Positions 8,301 through 16,572 of a stretch of 64,000 nucleotides of DNA are shown here, in pieces (the stretch's first letter is position 1; every line of letters begins with the position of its first letter). The stretch spans positions 1 through 64,000 of the forward strand of contig NZ_JAPJZJ010000001.1 of NCBI RefSeq assembly GCF_028858515.1, read 5' to 3'. The notes beneath the pieces are model-generated. The model made no database searches, was not told the origin of the DNA, and saw nothing but the letters and a program-made list of their open reading frames with translations. A program made the translations under genes and the position numbers. This DNA comes from Aurantiacibacter sp. D1-12. Its GTDB lineage: Bacteria > Pseudomonadota > Alphaproteobacteria > Sphingomonadales > Sphingomonadaceae.

Positions 8301-9275
8301 GTGGTGGAGGCCGGATACTATCTCGACAGCTTCCTCGCACCTCTGGCGCCATGGCTAGGCCGCAAAGATGTTACCGATATCTGGATCAATCGGCCCGGAG
8401 AGATCTGGTTCGAAGTCCTTGGCGGTGGGGTTTCATGCGAGCAGGTTGAGGGACTGAACGAGCAAACATTGCAACGCCTTGCGCGGCAGGTTGCGGCGCA
8501 CGCGTCGCAAGGGATTAGCCGCGCGCAACCTTTACTGGCTGCCGCGTTGCCCGATGGCTCGCGCGTGCAGGTGGTTGCGCCCCCTGCAACACGTGATGGT
8601 CATGTGATTGCCATTCGTAAGCATGTTGCGCCGGATCTATCGTTGGACGACTGGAGCGAAGAGGGGGCTTTCGACACCCTGCACTCAAGTGCTGTATTGT
8701 TCGACAAGGAACGTTCGGAGCAATCGATAGGCCCGGATGAAGCGCTCGCAGTGTTGAAAGATGCGGTGCGCAATCGCCGCAATATTCTCGTTTCCGGCGG
8801 TACTTCCACGGGTAAGACCACATTCCTCAATGCCTTGTTGGCCGAAATCCCCGCGGAGGAGCGGCTGGTACTGATCGAGGATACAGAAGAGCTCCGGTTG
8901 AAGCATGAGAATGCTGTTGGCCTTATTGCCGCGCGCGGAGGCATGAGCGAGGCGGATGTCAGCGCGGAGGACTTGCTGATTGCGGCGCTTCGCTTGCGGC
9001 CAGACCGTATTATTCTCGGCGAGCTGCGCGGGGCCGAGGCTTTTACCTTCCTGCGAGCGGTCAACACCGGGCATCCAGGTTCGATGACGACGATCCACGC
9101 GGACACGCCTGCCCGGGCGATCGAACAGTTGACGCTGCTCGTCTTGCAGGCTGGAACTCGCCTCGGTCGCGATGATGTGCGCCATTATGTGCGTGAAAGC
9201 GTCGATGTCTTCGTGCAGTTGACGAGGACTAATGGTCGGCGGGCAATATCCGAGATACTAGTGTCGTCACGCTGA
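8301..9275 (+). CDS. virB11: VirB11 T4SS traffic ATPase
   Basis: This 324-residue hexameric AAA-type secretion ATPase has Walker A GGTSTGKTT (about residues 166-174), the Asp box LVLIEDTEEL, the RPDRIILGELRGAEAF motif and the His box NTGHPGSMTTIHA. It supplies energy for pilus assembly and substrate transfer at the cytoplasmic face. It starts with GTG, four bases after the virB10 stop. It is the last gene of the operon, and its stop codon lies inside a 16-bp inverted repeat. No virD4 coupling protein follows. Confidence 0.96.
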   Translation: MVEAGYYLDSFLAPLAPWLGRKDVTDIWINRPGEIWFEVLGGGVSCEQVEGLNEQTLQRLARQVAAHASQGISRAQPLLAAALPDGSRVQVVAPPATRDGHVIAIRKHVAPDLSLDDWSEEGAFDTLHSSAVLFDKERSEQSIGPDEALAVLKDAVRNRRNILVSGGTSTGKTTFLNALLAEIPAEERLVLIEDTEELRLKHENAVGLIAARGGMSEADVSAEDLLIAALRLRPDRIILGELRGAEAFTFLRAVNTGHPGSMTTIHADTPARAIEQLTLLVLQAGTRLGRDDVRHYVRESVDVFVQLTRTNGRRAISEILVSSR

Positions 9276-9307
9276 TAGCCACTGTTTGCTGTCAGCGTGA
9301 CGACACT
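9260..9307 (+). terminator. Perfect 16-bp inverted repeat at the end of the virB operon
   Basis: Arms 9260-9275 and 9292-9307 are exact reverse complements (AGTGTCGTCACGCTGA and its complement), with a 16-base loop. The left arm contains the last virB11 codons and its stop. It should form a strong hairpin and probably ends or stabilises the virB transcript. There is no following T-run, so intrinsic termination is not certain. Confidence 0.6.
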
Positions 9308-9488
9308 TGGACAGTGACCAGTTCGCCAAACCAGCGGCCGCGACCAAATTTGCACTCCAAAACGGCAATGTAGTAAACTAAAAGATAAGGTGCCGGAAAA
9401 ACAGCCGAGGTGTGGGGCGTTGGTGTTTTTCCCAGAAACGGTAGCAAGCCGTCATATCCAAAGACCCGTATCTTGAACGACTTGCCTC

Positions 9489-9812
9489 GTGCGCGAGGCA
9501 GAAGGGTTTTGGGTGGCGTTATTGGAGCATCATGATCTGGAGAAGTATCGGCAGCTTGTTGCCGATATCGACATGCCGGAGTCCGACAAGGACGAGTTGA
9601 TTGGCATAGTCGCCGATATCACGGCCCATTTCGTCGATGCTGCTTTCGGTCAGACCTCCGAGCAAATTACTCTGGAACAAAGGAAAGAAAGGCCTTTCCC
9701 GCGACGATCGTCTTGTGATAAACTACTAGAAACAAAAGAAAAACAGACAATTGAAGGTCTATGCAAGCGCATTGGCCGAAACAAGGATTCTGAGAAAGAG
9801 CGGAAACCATGA
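9489..9812 (+). CDS. Small helical hypothetical protein, coupled to the recombinase
   Basis: This 107-residue soluble protein starts at GTG 9489. The first 60 residues are a plausible compact helical domain (FWVALLEHHDLEKYRQLVADIDMPESDKDELI, then a VADITAHFVDAAFG helix). The C-terminal third is charged and basic. It is not a family I can name. Its stop overlaps the ATG of the serine recombinase gene (ATGA at 9809-9812), so the two are a translational unit. An accessory or regulatory role for the recombinase is inference from position. Confidence 0.6.
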   Translation: MREAEGFWVALLEHHDLEKYRQLVADIDMPESDKDELIGIVADITAHFVDAAFGQTSEQITLEQRKERPFPRRSSCDKLLETKEKQTIEGLCKRIGRNKDSEKERKP

Positions 9813-11356
9813 GCGCGAACCCACGAACGAAAGCAGTGATCTATTGCCGCGTCAGTTCAGTCCAGCAGACTACGCAAGGGACTGGCCTTGAGTCCTAGGA
9901 GACGCGCTGCCGCGAGTTTGCCGAATACCGTGGATATGAGGTCATTGAGACGTTCACGGATGAAATGTCAGGATCGGCAGTCAGTCGGCCGGGCATGCAG
10001 GCTATGCTCAAGTTCCTGCGGCGGAAGCGCAAGCAAGGGCTGGTTGTCATCATTGACGACATCAGCCGTCTTGCACGGGGCTTGGAAGCCCACCTTCGTC
10101 TACGTGGCGACATCGCCTCAGCAGGCGCAACGCTTGAATCGCCTTCCATCGAGTTTGGCGAAGACTCCGACAGCCAGTTGGTCGAAAACCTGCTCGCCAG
10201 CGTCTCGCAGCATCAACGCGAAAAGAACAAGGAGCAAACCAAGAACCGGATGCGCGCGCGCATGCTCAACGGATATTGGGTGTTCTATGCACCATTGGGC
10301 TATCGCTTCGAGCGGGAGCCTGGAGGCGGGAAAGTAATGGTTCCTGACGAACCAAATGCGAGGATCGTGACCGAAGCTCTCGAGGGCTTTGCCAGCGGGC
10401 GATTCTCCTCACAGGCAGAGGTGAAGCGTTTCCTTGAGTCCAAACCGCAGTTTCCAAGATGTCGCCATAACGTGGTGCTTATCGAACGCGTCACGCATAT
10501 GCTGAAGCAAATCCTTTATGCAGGTCACATTGATTATCCCAAGTGGGATGTGCCTTTGCGCAACGCGCGGCATGAAGGCCTGAGAAGCCTGGAAACATAC
10601 GAACGCATTCAAGAGCGTCTAGCTGAGAAGGCTATCGCCCCGGCTCGCAAGAACATCAGCGAAGATTTCCCAATGCGCGGCTTTGTATGCTGCGGCGATT
10701 GCGATTATCCCATGACCTCAACATGGGCGAAGGGTCGCAACGATTACTACGCCTACTACATGTGCCGTCAGCGTGGCTGTGTGAGCAGCAAGAAGTCCAT
10801 CTCGCGCGATCGAGTGGAGGAAGAGCTTCAAGACCTCGTTGAGGGGCTGACGCCTGCGCCAGAGCTGTTTGAGCTGGCCGACGCAATTTTTCGCGACCAA
10901 TGGGGCAAGCGGGCAGAAGCTAGCAGGTTAGAAGCGACCCAAAATCGTGTCGAGATAGGCTCGGTAGAGAAGCAAATCTCAAAACTCATCGACCGGCTTG
11001 TCGAAGCAGAATCAACTGCTGTCGTGAGCGCCTATGAGGCTAAGGTCGAGAAGCTTGAGCGCCGCAAAGCAGCCCTAGAGGAAAAGGTCTCAAAATGTGG
11101 TCGCTCAGCAAGGGGCTATGACACAACTTTTCAAACCGCTCTCCAGCTCCTCTCAAACCCTTGGAATCTTTGGGAAACTGGTCGATTGGAAGACCGCCGT
11201 GCTATGCTGAGACTGGTCTTCGGCGGGCATATCAAATTCCACCGTGAAAACGGTTTTCAAACCCCAGAAATATCCTTGCCGTTCAAGGCGTTATCGGATT
11301 TTTCTGGCCACAAGGAAGGGATGGTGCCGGCTGCAGGAGTCGAACCCGCGGCCTGA
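9809..11356 (+). pseudogene. Large serine recombinase with in-frame amber codon 30
   Basis: The frame starts at ATG 9809 and spans 515 codons. The catalytic N-terminal motif YCRVSS is at residues 12-17. After GTGLES a TAG stands at 9896-9898, followed in the same frame by ETRCREFAEYRGYEV and the rest of the resolvase domain (IIDDISRLARG), the recombinase domain, a zinc ribbon (CCGDCDYP...CRQRGC) and a C-terminal coiled coil. Relatives normally have Gln here, so CAG to TAG is the simplest cause. A start at ATG 9965 would give 463 residues without the catalytic serine. The last ~11 codons lie antisense to tRNA-Thr. It is probably inactive unless the amber codon is suppressed. Confidence 0.88.
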
Positions 11357-11397
11357 TGATTACAAATCAACTGCTCTACCAACTGAGCTAAGCCGGC
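11322..11397 (-). tRNA. tRNA-Thr (anticodon TGT)
   Basis: The minus strand gives a full cloverleaf. The 7-bp acceptor stem (GCCGGCT with AGCCGGC) is at 11391-11397 and 11326-11332. A TTAGCTCAGTTGG D-arm, an anticodon loop with TGT and a GGTTCGACTCC T-arm follow, and CCA is encoded at 11322-11324. The end of the recombinase frame overlaps its 3' end, the usual arrangement when a tRNA gene serves as an attachment site. Confidence 0.97.
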
Positions 11398-11497
11398 ACT
11401 CTTTTGTCGCCCTACCGCTTTGCTGCTTGAGGGCTGTTGTTCCCGTTATCCTCAAGTAGCGAAGCGTTTGGACAACAAGAATTCGCGGCCCTTTGCC

Positions 11498-12367
11498 TCA
11501 AGGAACGCCGAACGTCCACCCCTCAGTTTGCGCAATTTGTGGTGTGAGCGCTTTTGGTGACCACAAAGCATCCATTTTTGCCGCATTTCGCATCCATGCT
11601 GCGGTGATCAAGGCGTCGGAGGAGTGGTCGTCGATCAGGCCTGTACCGCCTAGTGGCGGACTGCTGAGGTTGGCGAGTGCCTCGTCGAGTTCCTCACGCG
11701 AGCGAATCTTGCTTTTCGATGCGGTTCGTCCGGCGGCCATTGCGGCGAGAGCGGTATAGATCTCGACCACAACCGATCCTTCGTAGGGCAATGGGTCGAT
11801 AGGCCAGACTGGCAACTTGCCTTGCAACCGGTGCAGCACACGCATGCCCGTGAGGCTCGATTTGCCGACCTGCGCCGCGCCGACCAGGTTGAAGTTGGAA
11901 TAGGGTTTGCACCCGATCATCTCCTGCACCTGCTCGGTTACCCGGAAGCGGCCTCTGCCACCTCCGAACTGCGCGCCTTCACGACCACCGTGGCGGCGGA
12001 AGTAAGCGTTGGCTTGCGGGTGATCGACAAAGCTTCCGGCGGAGAGATGTTCGTCTCCCTCGCAAACCGCGTCGATTAGCGCCCAGAGCGACTTTGCGTC
12101 GGCGGGATCGCGCTCCCAACCGGGAAAGAACGCGGACCTGTCCGCATGAGGCAGGGAAATGCCGAGATCGAGTCCGACGAGCGAATTGTCGGGCAATTCA
12201 TCGCGCAGCACCTCAAGCACCTCTTGCCGCGACCAACCGCGGGTGCGCTCCACGAGAACGGGCGGTCCGCCATCCGCATGCGCCACAGCCATGGTAATGC
12301 TTTTGTGCCGCTCCCCTTGGGCGCCGGACCAGTCCACCGCGACGAAATATTCGAAGTCCCTAACCAC
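11498..12367 (-). CDS. Hypothetical protein, RNase H-like fold suggested
   Basis: This 289-residue soluble protein begins FVAVDWSGAQGERHKSI and contains LVGLDLGISLPHADRSAFFPGW. The spaced Asp residues in beta strands are typical of actin/RNase H-like folds such as DUF429. The later QVGKSSL and the C-terminal DDHSSDALITAAWM also suggest a nuclease- or ATPase-like core. I cannot name the family. GTG 12367 overlaps the end of rarA by eight bases, so the two are co-transcribed. Confidence 0.85.
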   Translation of the reverse strand: MVRDFEYFVAVDWSGAQGERHKSITMAVAHADGGPPVLVERTRGWSRQEVLEVLRDELPDNSLVGLDLGISLPHADRSAFFPGWERDPADAKSLWALIDAVCEGDEHLSAGSFVDHPQANAYFRRHGGREGAQFGGGRGRFRVTEQVQEMIGCKPYSNFNLVGAAQVGKSSLTGMRVLHRLQGKLPVWPIDPLPYEGSVVVEIYTALAAMAAGRTASKSKIRSREELDEALANLSSPPLGGTGLIDDHSSDALITAAWMRNAAKMDALWSPKALTPQIAQTEGWTFGVP

Positions 12368-13679
12368 CGCGCTGGGACCTCAACCGCGCCCAATAGTCCA
12401 GCCGCTCGCGTACCTTGCGTTCGAACCCGCGTTCTACCGGTTGGTAGAACTCCTGCGGCTCCATTTCGTCCGGCCAGTAGTTGTCGCCGGAAAAGCCGTC
12501 TTCGGCATCGTGATCGTAGGAGTATCCGGCACCGTATCCGGCATCCTTCATCAGCTTGGTCGGCGCGTTGACGATGTTCATCGGCGGCATCAGGCTGCCC
12601 GTTTCCCTCGCGCTCTTCCACGCCGCTTTCTGCGCCTTGTAGACCGCGTTCGATTTGGGAGCGGTGGCGAGGTAGAGGCAGGCCTGAACGAGTGCGAGCT
12701 CACCCTCAGGACTGCCGAGGAACTGGTAGGTGTCCTTCGCGGCAACGCATTGGGTAAGCGCACCGGGATCGGCCATGCCGATATCCTCCACCGCCATGCG
12801 GATCAGCCGCCGGGCGACGAATAGCGGTTCCTCACCCGCCACCAGCATCCGTGCCATGTAATAAAGCGCCGCCTGCGGGTCCGATCCGCGCACAGCTTTG
12901 TGCAGTGCGGAGATGAGGTTGTAATGTCCCTCGCGATCCTTGTCGTACACAGCCACGCGCCGCTGCAGGAATTGACCCAGCGCGGCCGGATTGAGCGGCT
13001 CGTCGATCTTCGCATTATAGAGCGTTTCGGCCTGGTTGAGCAGGAAACGGCCGTCGCCATCGGCGCTGGCGATCAGGGCATCGCGCGCTTCGGGTGAGAG
13101 GGGGAGGGGGCCTTCCAGCTCTTCCGCGCGGTCGAGCAATTGGCCGAGTGCTTCCGCATCCAAGCGGTGCAAGATCAACACCTGCGCGCGGCTCAGCAGA
13201 GCAGCGTTGAGTTCAAAGCTCGGGTTTTCGGTCGTCGCACCGATCAGGGTGACAACGCCGCGTTCGACAAAGGGGAGGAAGCCATCCTGCTGCGCGCGGT
13301 TGAAGCGGTGGATCTCGTCCACGAACAGGAGCGTTCGCTGTCCAGCCTTCTTCGCGGTTTCGGCAGTGGCAAAGGCCTTCTTCAGGTCCGCTACGCCCGA
13401 AAAGACCGCGCTCACAGCTTCGTATCGCATGCCTACTTCGGCGGCGAGCAGGCGGGCAATGCTGGTCTTGCCAGTGCCGGGTGGCCCCCACAGTACCAGA
13501 CTGGAGAGTTTGCCCGCTGCGATCATCCGCCCGATTGCGCCTTCGGGTCCCGTGACATGATCTTGCCCGATGACCTCCGCGAGGGAGCGCGGACGTAGCC
13601 GATCAGCAAGCGGTGCGTCCTCGGACGGCGCATCCGGACCGGCGCTTTGCGGAACATCATCGGCGAAGAGATCTGCCAT
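12360..13679 (-). CDS. rarA: Replication-associated recombination protein A (AAA+ ATPase)
   Basis: This 439-residue clamp-loader-like AAA+ protein has Walker A GPPGTGKT (residues 65-72), Walker B LLFVDEIHRFN, sensor 1 GATTENPSFELN and the C-terminal MgsA/RarA tetramerisation region (MPPMNIVNAPTKLMKDAGYG). It acts at stalled replication forks. The start at 13679 (MADLF) has a GAAGG Shine-Dalgarno eight bases away. A longer frame from 13721 lacks one. The gene is divergent from padR. Confidence 0.95.
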   Translation of the reverse strand: MADLFADDVPQSAGPDAPSEDAPLADRLRPRSLAEVIGQDHVTGPEGAIGRMIAAGKLSSLVLWGPPGTGKTSIARLLAAEVGMRYEAVSAVFSGVADLKKAFATAETAKKAGQRTLLFVDEIHRFNRAQQDGFLPFVERGVVTLIGATTENPSFELNAALLSRAQVLILHRLDAEALGQLLDRAEELEGPLPLSPEARDALIASADGDGRFLLNQAETLYNAKIDEPLNPAALGQFLQRRVAVYDKDREGHYNLISALHKAVRGSDPQAALYYMARMLVAGEEPLFVARRLIRMAVEDIGMADPGALTQCVAAKDTYQFLGSPEGELALVQACLYLATAPKSNAVYKAQKAAWKSARETGSLMPPMNIVNAPTKLMKDAGYGAGYSYDHDAEDGFSGDNYWPDEMEPQEFYQPVERGFERKVRERLDYWARLRSQRGG

Positions 13680-13767
13680 GTGGCCTTCTAACCCGAGGGC
13701 GGAGGCGAGCGGTAGCGGCATGATATTTTTTTGCCCAAAAACGCCGAGACCTCTTGTTACGATAGCT

Positions 13768-13783
13768 CTAAGATATATCTTAG
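13768..13783. promoter_or_regulatory. Palindromic operator upstream of padR
   Basis: CTAAGATATATCTTAG is a perfect 16-bp palindrome 31 bases before the padR start and 88 bases before rarA. It overlaps a plausible -10 (TATCTT 13776-13781) paired with -35 TTGTTA at 13754. AT-centred palindromes like this are typical PadR binding sites, so autorepression of padR is likely. Confidence 0.7.
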
Positions 13784-13814
13784 CACTGGGACGAGACATA
13801 TTTGGAGCCACATC

Positions 13815-14747
13815 ATGGCCAAGAAACCTGCCAAGGGCGCGAAGGCGACCAAAGCCCGCAAGGCAACAAAAGCTACCAAGGCGACACGTACGCGCAAGAC
13901 CACGCGCCGCACTGCAAAGCCGAAGGAAGAGATCATCGAACCGGAGGATATGGAGCCGGTAGAAGACGCGGCTGCCAGCGATGACGATGACATCGAGGTT
14001 GAAGTCGAAGTTGAAGTCGAGATCGATGATGAAGATGACGACGAGCAGGCGGAACGCCGCCGTCGCCGAAAGAACTTCAAGCGCCAGTTCAAGCGTGAGT
14101 TCAAACGCGAATTCAACACTGACGATATCTTCGGACCGGATGGTATTTTCGGCCGTGGGGGCCCGTTTGGCGGAAACAACCCGTTCAACGCGACGGGCAT
14201 CTTTGGCCCGGGCGGCCTGTTCACACTTGGCGGAAACCGTAATCGCGGTGGCCGTCGCCACGGGCACGGCGGCCCGGGACGCAAGCGTGAACGCATGTTC
14301 GGACCTGGCGAACTTCGCCTTGTCCTCCTTGCCATGCTCGCAGAAGAACCGCGCCACGGTTATGAGTTGATCAAGGCGCTCGAGGAGATGACCGGCGGTG
14401 CCTACTCACCTAGCCCAGGCGTGATCTATCCGACCTTACAGATGCTCGGTGATGAAGGCGTTATCGAGGAGAAAGAGAGCGAGGATGCGCGCAAGCTCTA
14501 CCAGGCAACCGAGGCTGGCCTTGATGAACTGGAAGACCGCGCGGATGATGTCGACGAACTGTGGGAACGCCTTGGGCGCAAGGCAGAGCGCGCGCGGCCA
14601 ACGGGGTCTGCGGACGTGTTCCGCTCGCTCGGCAATCTCGCCACGGTGCTGACCAACAAGGCATCGCGGGGCGATTTGAAGGACGTGCAGAAGGATCAGG
14701 TGATCGACCTGATCGACGCGCTCGCTCGCAAGATCGAACGACTCTGA
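13815..14747 (+). CDS. PadR-family transcriptional regulator with histone-like N-terminal extension
   Basis: This 310-residue protein starts at ATG 13815. Residues 1-35 are a Lys/Ala/Thr-rich histone H1-like tail, 41-80 are strongly acidic (alternating EVEVEV, then DDEDDD), 81-100 are basic (RRRRRKNFKRQFKREF), and 105-145 are Gly/Phe-rich repeats (IFGPDGIFGRGGPFGG). The PadR winged helix begins about residue 161 (GELRLVLLAMLAEEPRHGYELIKAL) with PSPGVIYPTLQMLGDEG, followed by a dimerisation helix. Ordinary PadR proteins are 100-200 residues. The tail may bind DNA nonspecifically. The operator just upstream suggests autoregulation. Confidence 0.92.
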   Translation: MAKKPAKGAKATKARKATKATKATRTRKTTRRTAKPKEEIIEPEDMEPVEDAAASDDDDIEVEVEVEVEIDDEDDDEQAERRRRRKNFKRQFKREFKREFNTDDIFGPDGIFGRGGPFGGNNPFNATGIFGPGGLFTLGGNRNRGGRRHGHGGPGRKRERMFGPGELRLVLLAMLAEEPRHGYELIKALEEMTGGAYSPSPGVIYPTLQMLGDEGVIEEKESEDARKLYQATEAGLDELEDRADDVDELWERLGRKAERARPTGSADVFRSLGNLATVLTNKASRGDLKDVQKDQVIDLIDALARKIERL

Positions 14748-14797
14748 TCAGGCCGGGGCAGGCCCATGGCTTGCACCTGACAATTCTCGTGATAGCT

Positions 14798-14826
14798 TCT
14801 CCCCCGGAACCAAGTTTCGGGGGAGA
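14798..14826 (+). terminator. Hairpin with T-run that also covers the next gene's ribosome-binding site
   Basis: TCTCCCCCG (14798-14806) pairs exactly with CGGGGGAGA (14818-14826) around an 11-base loop, followed by TTTTTAT. It has the form of an intrinsic terminator after padR. The right arm GGGGGAG is also the only Shine-Dalgarno for ATG 14832, so folding would block translation of that gene. Confidence 0.65.
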
Positions 14827-14831
14827 TTTTT

Positions 14832-15266
14832 ATGACAGAAGCAAGACCGGCCACGCCGTGGCACCTGTGGGTGATCGGCATCGTTTCGCTATTGTGGAAT
14901 GCTGGCGGTATCATGAGTTATCTTATGACCGAGCTGAACATGCTCGATTCATTGGAAATGACTCCGGACCAGATTGCCTACTTCAGCAGCTTCCCGACAT
15001 GGGCAGTCGCGTTCTGGGCCATGGGCGTCTGGGGGGCGTTTATCGGCTCTGCGCTGATCCTGCTGCGCCGCAAGTTGGCAGTGACCTCATTCGGCATATC
15101 GATCGTGGGCCTGATCGGCACGACGTATTATGAGCGGTTTGTTGGTGATCTACCGGAAAGCTTCAACACGGCCGGGCAATATGCCTTTGCTGCGGCGATA
15201 TGGATCATCACTATAGCGCTGTTCTTCTACGCACGGGCCATGACTGCACGCGGCGTTCTACGCTGA
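14832..15266 (+). CDS. Four-helix membrane protein of unknown function
   Basis: This 144-residue protein has four hydrophobic segments: LWVIGIVSLLWNAGGIMSYL, AVAFWAMGVWGAFIGSALILL, VTSFGISIVGLIGTTYY and YAFAAAIWIITIALFFYA. A polar loop with LEMTPDQIAYFSSFP separates the first two. I recognise the type as a small sphingomonad inner-membrane protein without a known role. Its ribosome-binding site is inside a strong hairpin, so expression may need upstream transcription or unfolding. It converges with the glycosyltransferase gene, overlapping it by nine bases. Confidence 0.85.
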   Translation: MTEARPATPWHLWVIGIVSLLWNAGGIMSYLMTELNMLDSLEMTPDQIAYFSSFPTWAVAFWAMGVWGAFIGSALILLRRKLAVTSFGISIVGLIGTTYYERFVGDLPESFNTAGQYAFAAAIWIITIALFFYARAMTARGVLR

Positions 15267-16427
15267 CGCTTCGGCTTTCACTCCGCCGTGTTCGGACAGA
15301 ATGCGTAAGTAGGTTTCGGCCACGGCGGAGTTGATGGCGTCCCACGAATAGTCGCGGCTGCGCTTTTCGCCCGCTCGGCCATGCGCTTCGCGCAGTGCCA
15401 CGTCCTTGATGTAGGCTTCCACCGCATCGGCGAAGAGCTCTGACTTTCCCGGTTCGATAAGGCGGCCTGTCACATTGTCCGTCACCAGACTGGTGCTGCC
15501 GGTTGCCCGGGCGGCGATCACGGGAATACCGCTCGCCATCGCTTCCAAAGTCACATTGCCGAAGGTTTCAGTGACAGATGGATTAAGCAGCATGTCCATG
15601 CTCGCCACTGCGCGGCCAAGATCGGCGCCTTTCTGGAACCCGACGAAGGCTGCATCCGGGCAATGCTGCTTGAAGAATTCCTTGGCCGGGCCTTCGCCCA
15701 CTACCAGAACCTTGTGCGGCACGCCGCGGGCTTTCAACGCGTCGGTCGTTTCGGTGAAGACGTCGAGGCCTTTCTCCAATACCAGCCGTCCGAGGAAACC
15801 GATGGCAACATCCTCGTCTGCAATCCCGTGGCTGCGGCGCCATGACATATCGCGGCGGGAGGGATCGAAAATCTCGCGGTCCACACCGCGCGCCCAGATC
15901 GAGATATCCTCTCCCATGCCCTGTTCTTCGAGCACGTCGGCCATGCTTTGCGAAGGCACGACCAGCGCATCGCAACGATTGTAGAACCGTTTGAGGATTG
16001 CTTCTGCCCACGGCTCTGCGAAGGCGAAGCCGTAATAGCGTGGATAGGTTTCAAACCGGGTGTGGACGCTTGCCAGGATTGGCAGGCCGCGCTTGCGGCC
16101 CCAGCGCACGGCAGCATGGCCCGTGAAATCGGGTGACGAGACGTGCATCACATTGGGTTTGAATGCCGCCAGATCAGCCTTCACGTGCTGGTTGAAACCC
16201 AGCGGCAAACGATACTCGCCGCGTCCCGGGATCGGCATACTGGGGACACTCACCAGATCGCCTGCCGGTTCAAATGCGGGTTCATCCACTGTGGGAGAAT
16301 ACACACGCACCTTGGCACCCTGGCGCAACAGGTAATCCACCAGCCGGTTCAGCGCCTGGTTCGCCCCATCGCGGACATAGTTGTAGTTGCCGCTGAACAG
16401 CGCAACGCGAAGATCGGTAACGTCCAT
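15258..16427 (-). CDS. GT4-family glycosyltransferase
   Basis: This 389-residue GT-B glycosyltransferase begins with RVALFSGNYNYVRDGANQALNRL, the N-terminal acceptor domain. The C-terminal donor domain has GFLGRLVLEKGLDVF, VVGEGPAKEFF and the E-x7-E signature in PSVTETFGNVTLEAMASG. It probably transfers a hexose to a lipid or a cell-surface acceptor in the cytoplasm. Related enzymes include alpha-mannosyl- and digalactosyl-type transferases, and the substrate cannot be read from the sequence. It is a single gene divergent from the thioredoxin-like gene. Confidence 0.92.
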   Translation of the reverse strand: MDVTDLRVALFSGNYNYVRDGANQALNRLVDYLLRQGAKVRVYSPTVDEPAFEPAGDLVSVPSMPIPGRGEYRLPLGFNQHVKADLAAFKPNVMHVSSPDFTGHAAVRWGRKRGLPILASVHTRFETYPRYYGFAFAEPWAEAILKRFYNRCDALVVPSQSMADVLEEQGMGEDISIWARGVDREIFDPSRRDMSWRRSHGIADEDVAIGFLGRLVLEKGLDVFTETTDALKARGVPHKVLVVGEGPAKEFFKQHCPDAAFVGFQKGADLGRAVASMDMLLNPSVTETFGNVTLEAMASGIPVIAARATGSTSLVTDNVTGRLIEPGKSELFADAVEAYIKDVALREAHGRAGEKRSRDYSWDAINSAVAETYLRILSEHGGVKAEASA

Positions 16428-16572
16428 CCAGCGAAGCCTTAGGCGAGTGCAGCCACGATTGCGAGAGGGCCTCTCGAATTGGCTGCAAGCAGATTATTTC
16501 GGGCAACAGGTAACCGGTGCGACTGAGCGCGCGAAATGGGAGACGCAACAACCATTTCGGAGACTTACCCCC

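Noticed and set aside
11244-11459. A plus-strand frame over tRNA-Thr with CRLQESNPRPDDYKS
   Set aside because: This is the well-known false translation of a tRNA gene's antisense strand, not a protein.
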